A DNA stretch of 64,000 nt, from assembly GCA_947044365.1 (NCBI GenBank), contig OX345636.1, forward strand, positions 8,700,001 to 8,764,000, in the 5' to 3' direction. This DNA is from Petrosia ficiformis (taxonomy: Eukaryota > Porifera > Demospongiae > Haplosclerida > Petrosiidae). Positions within the stretch are counted from its first letter, which is position 1. Each line of letters opens with the position of its first letter. The notes under the pieces are model-generated. The model saw only the letters and a list, made by a program, of their open reading frames with translations, was not told the DNA's origin and ran no database searches. Below are positions 60,578 through 64,000 of this stretch, one piece after another. The position numbers were made by a program, and so were the translations under genes.

Positions 60578-61380
60578 ATTATTGACATGTAATAATTAAC
60601 CACTGCAACTATAGCTACAGTGGAACAACTTTATTATATCAATATTACCAGTCCATTACTATACAAGTGAATGGACACGCCACACCAAACTAATTATATC
60701 ATAGATATTACTTTTACTACCTGATATCTTCTGTTTCAAATGAAATATCCAGTTAATAGATTAGTTCATTATGTTTTCTTCTACTGTTCATGTCAGTCAT
60801 TCTATCATGATATCATCTGATGACTTATAGTGGACACTACTGTTGTCTTTCTTGTAATCGTTCAAACACTTTGTTGTATTCTCTTTTTTGTGTCTGCTCA
60901 AGATCTCTCGTTTGCTCCCAAATTAGCGTTACTACTGATACTACTTAGCTTCCCTAACACTATAGTCTATGATATATTGTATCAGCTTACGTTTTTCATA
61001 CTGCTTTGTATATGATATTGGCGACAGTCTCGTTCCCAGACTTGATCACTTGAAACTCAAATGACATGACACACCCAATCTAGTTTGATGTTTTAGTGCT
61101 AATCCCAATCAGAATCAGAGATTCAGATCAGTTTGCAAGTGAGCACGTGTTTGAACAAGTTTGAACTTTGAAGTAGTGTTGCAGCTGAGGACAACTGCCA
61201 ACTGGACAAGTAGTCAAGTTCCACAACGTGGTGGATGCGACTGAGAAGATATTATATGACCGAGATATATATACTGTTGAACCAAAGTGTGTATGAGGGA
61301 AATTATAAATATAATGGACTGTCTTCGAGGTAAGATTTACTGTTCAGTTCATAATGTACATTGTAATGCATCATTTTAGA

Positions 61381-61381
61381 G

Positions 61382-61463
<82 letters not shown>

Positions 61464-61470
61464 TATAATT
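61381..61470. repeat. (TA)n microsatellite
   Basis: About 85 bp of nearly pure TA. A shorter tract lies at 61621-61640. Confidence 0.95.
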
Positions 61471-61768
61471 TATACAGGGTTTCATTTACAAAATTTGTTA
61501 AAGGAGGGTGAATGAAACGTGGATTTTGAGTGGGCACCATACAAGGTTATCACAGTGTGCTTATTGGCAAACAAATTTCAAGGTGGGACAATCTATAGCA
61601 AGGGGGATGGGGAATGACTGATATATATATATATATATATAACAGGCTTGTGGTTTGAATTTCAAAAATGATGCATGTTTACCTGTGTAGAGATTAAATT
61701 AGCTCTAGAATGAAATATCGTACATTCTAATCACGTATTAAGGACAAAGTCACAACAAGTGAGTAAAA

Positions 61769-63740
61769 TATTTCTTGACTGTACATTATACTAGTGATTA
61801 GTTAGTGACAGTCATGAAGAGTAGTGAGCATGTATCATTGCTTTATAGAATGTATACTGAAGAATAGTGAGCATGTATCATTGCTTTATAGAATGTATAC
61901 TGAAGAGTAGTGAGCATGTGTCATTGCTTTATAGAATGTATACTGAAGAGTAGTGAGCATGTATCATTGCTTTATAGAATGTATACTGAAGAGTAGTGAG
62001 CATGTATCATTGCTTTATAGAATGTATACTGAAGAGTAGTGAGCATGTATCATTGCTTTATAGAATGTATACTGAAGAGTAGTGAGCATGTATCATTGCT
62101 TTATAGAATGTATACTGAAGAGTAGTGAGCATGTATCATTGCTTTATGGAATGTATACTGAAGAGTAGTGAGCATGTATCATTGCTTTATAGAATGTATA
62201 CTGAAGAATAGTGAGCATGTATCATTGCTTTATAGAATGTATACTGAAGAGTAGTGAGCATGTGTCATTGCTTTATAGAATGTATACTGAAGAGTAGTGA
62301 GCATGTATCATTGCTTTATAGAATGTATACTGAAGAGTAGTGAGCATGTATCATTGCTTTATAGAATGTATACTGAAGAGTAGTGAGCATGTATCATTGC
62401 TTTATAGAATGTATACTGAAGAGTAGTGAGCATGTATCATTGCTTTATAGAATGTATACTGAAGAGTAGTGAGCATGTATCATTGCTTTATGGAATGTAT
62501 ACTGAAGAGTAGTGAGCATGTATCATTGCTTTATAGAATGTATACTGAAGAGTAGTGAGCATGTATCATTGCTTTATAGAATGTATACTGAAGAGTAGTG
62601 AGCATGTATCATTGCTTTATAGAATGTATACTGAAGAGTAGTGAGCATGTATCATTGCTTTATAGAATGTATACTGAAGAGTAGTGAGCATGTATCATTG
62701 CTTTATAGAATGTATACTGAAGAGTAGTGAGCATGTATCATTGCTTTATAGAATGTATACTGAAGAGTAGTGAGCATGTGTCATTGCTTTATAGAATGTA
62801 TGCTGAAGAGTAGTGAGCATGTATCATTGCTTTATAGAATGTATACTGATTTCTTGACTGTACACTGTATTAGTTGTTAGTTAGTGACAGTCATAGGTAT
62901 TGTGACCCTTTTATCACTAGGCTCTTTTAGTTACTATTTCTTGACTGTACATTATACTAGTGATTAGTTAGTGACAGTCATGAAGAGTAGTGAGCATGTA
63001 TCATTGCTTTATAGAATGTATACTGAAGAGTAGTGAGCATGTATCATTGCTTTATAGAACGTATACTGAAGAATAGTGAGCATGTATCATTGCTTTATAG
63101 AATGTATACTGAAGAGTAGTGAGCATGTATCATTGCTTTATGGAATGTATACTGAAGAGTAGTGAGCATGTATCATTGCTTTATAGAATGTATACTGAAG
63201 AGTAGTGAGCATGTATCATTGCTTTATAGAATGTATACTGAAGAGTAGTGAGCATGTATCATTGCATTATAGAATGTATACTGAAGAGTAGTGAGCATGT
63301 ATCATTGCTTTATAGAATGTATACTGAAGAGTAGTGAGCATGTATCATTGCTTTATGGAATGTATACTGAAGAGTAGTGAGCATGTATCATTGCTTTATA
63401 GAATGTATGCTGAAGAGTAGTGAGCATGTATCATTGCTTTATAGAATGTATACTGAAGAGTAGTGAGCATGTATCATTGCATTATAGAATGTATGCTGAA
63501 AAGTAGTGAGCATGTATCATTGCTTTATAGAATGTATACTGAAGAGTAGTGAGCATGTATCATTGCTTTATAGAATGTATACTGATTTCTTGACTGTACA
63601 CTGTATTAGTTGTTAGTTAGTGACAGTCATAGGTATTGTGACCCTTTTATCACTAGACTCTTATAGTTACTATTTCTTGACTGTACATTGTACTAGTGAT
63701 TAGTTAGTGACAGTCATAGGTATTGTGACCCTTTTATCAC
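61769..63740. repeat. 43-bp minisatellite with higher-order spacer repeats
   Basis: The unit GAAGAGTAGTGAGCATGTAT plus CATTGCTTTATAGAATGTATACT is repeated about 24 times (to 62848) and again about 14 times (62982-63584). A spacer with TTTCTTGACTGTACAYTRTA and GTTAGTGACAGTCAT occurs before, between and after the arrays. Confidence 0.95.
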
Positions 63741-64000
63741 TAGGCTCTTATAGTTAAGCTTTGTAGTCTCCTATATCTCTAGAATGCCCCATATTATTAA
63801 GTTTCTGTCTCTATTACAATATATGATAATAATGGTAATGTAAAGGATAGAATGTGCTGACCTTTTATGTCTCTTCACAGTATAAAAATGTTGAACACAT
63901 GCTTACATTGTTTATCAAATTAATAATTTTTAATTATGTTTAAGTACATTTTTGGTATAATTTCTCTCTCCTTGACTTGTGTCATGTCTGCATGTGTTCA
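63741..64000. other. Right edge, nothing recognised
   Basis: AT-rich sequence without ORFs or repeats of note. Confidence 0.3.

Larger units (their letters stand above)
49630..61150. repeat. Segmental duplication, copy B side
   Basis: This is the partner of the left-hand duplicated block. It is longer than the left copy because of the tRNA-like pair, the gypsy fragment and an expanded minisatellite, and shorter where copy A has gained mobile elements and a 76-bp array. Confidence 0.8.
58660..61380. other. Distal upstream part of the copy B duplication
   Basis: Diverged match to 7985-10150 of copy A. It contains two foldback structures (59716-59789, 60521-60577). ORFs are short and not conserved. 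Confidence 0.4.

Overview
The window is AT-rich, intron-bearing animal DNA. It is dominated by minisatellites and small DNA transposons. A TRAF-type adaptor gene, consensus GT/AG splice sites, BED/hAT transposase remains and very frequent ACATGT palindromes point to an invertebrate. A sponge or another early-branching animal is my best guess, but the sequence does not prove it.

The clear host genes are two head-to-tail copies of a minus-strand TRAF-like gene. Copy A (exons at 5684-5520, 5002-4384 and 1838-1314) encodes a RING finger, one TRAF-type zinc finger, a coiled coil and a MATH (TRAF-C) domain, and may run off the left edge. Copy B (56675-56511, 56049-55431, 52193-51669) is its paralogue. 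It lies inside a segmental duplication of about 10 kb (roughly 0.56-10.1 kb versus 49.6-61.15 kb). Two more MATH exons lie downstream of copy B on the same strand (43830-43315 and 38476-37959). All MATH exons start in phase 1. The non-terminal ones also end on a phase-1 donor, so the five copy B exons join in frame into a predicted 780-residue RING-zinc finger-coiled coil-MATH-MATH-MATH protein.

The duplicated halves differ by datable insertions. Copy A carries a 447-bp element at 6054-6500, a related insertion at about 3728-4027, and an array of eight 76-bp units. Copy B carries two tandem tRNA-like genes with a GGA anticodon (49.93-50.25 kb), a Ty3/gypsy reverse transcriptase fragment (50.6-51.3 kb) and an expanded minisatellite (52.6-53.75 kb).

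Between the two genes (about 10-37.9 kb) lies a repeat-rich intergenic region. It holds a nearly intact hAT transposon (18902-21184, 8-bp target duplication, one in-frame stop) nested in another repeat, two decayed hAT relatives, and several MITEs with visible target duplications. It also holds a MITE carrying a short transposase-like N-terminal ORF, a Crypton-like fragment, and many tandem arrays. The right edge (61.8-63.6 kb) is a 43-bp minisatellite with higher-order organisation.

Functionally, the TRAF-like proteins would act as cytoplasmic RING/MATH adaptors in TNF-receptor or Toll-type signalling. Everything else appears to be repeat and mobile DNA.
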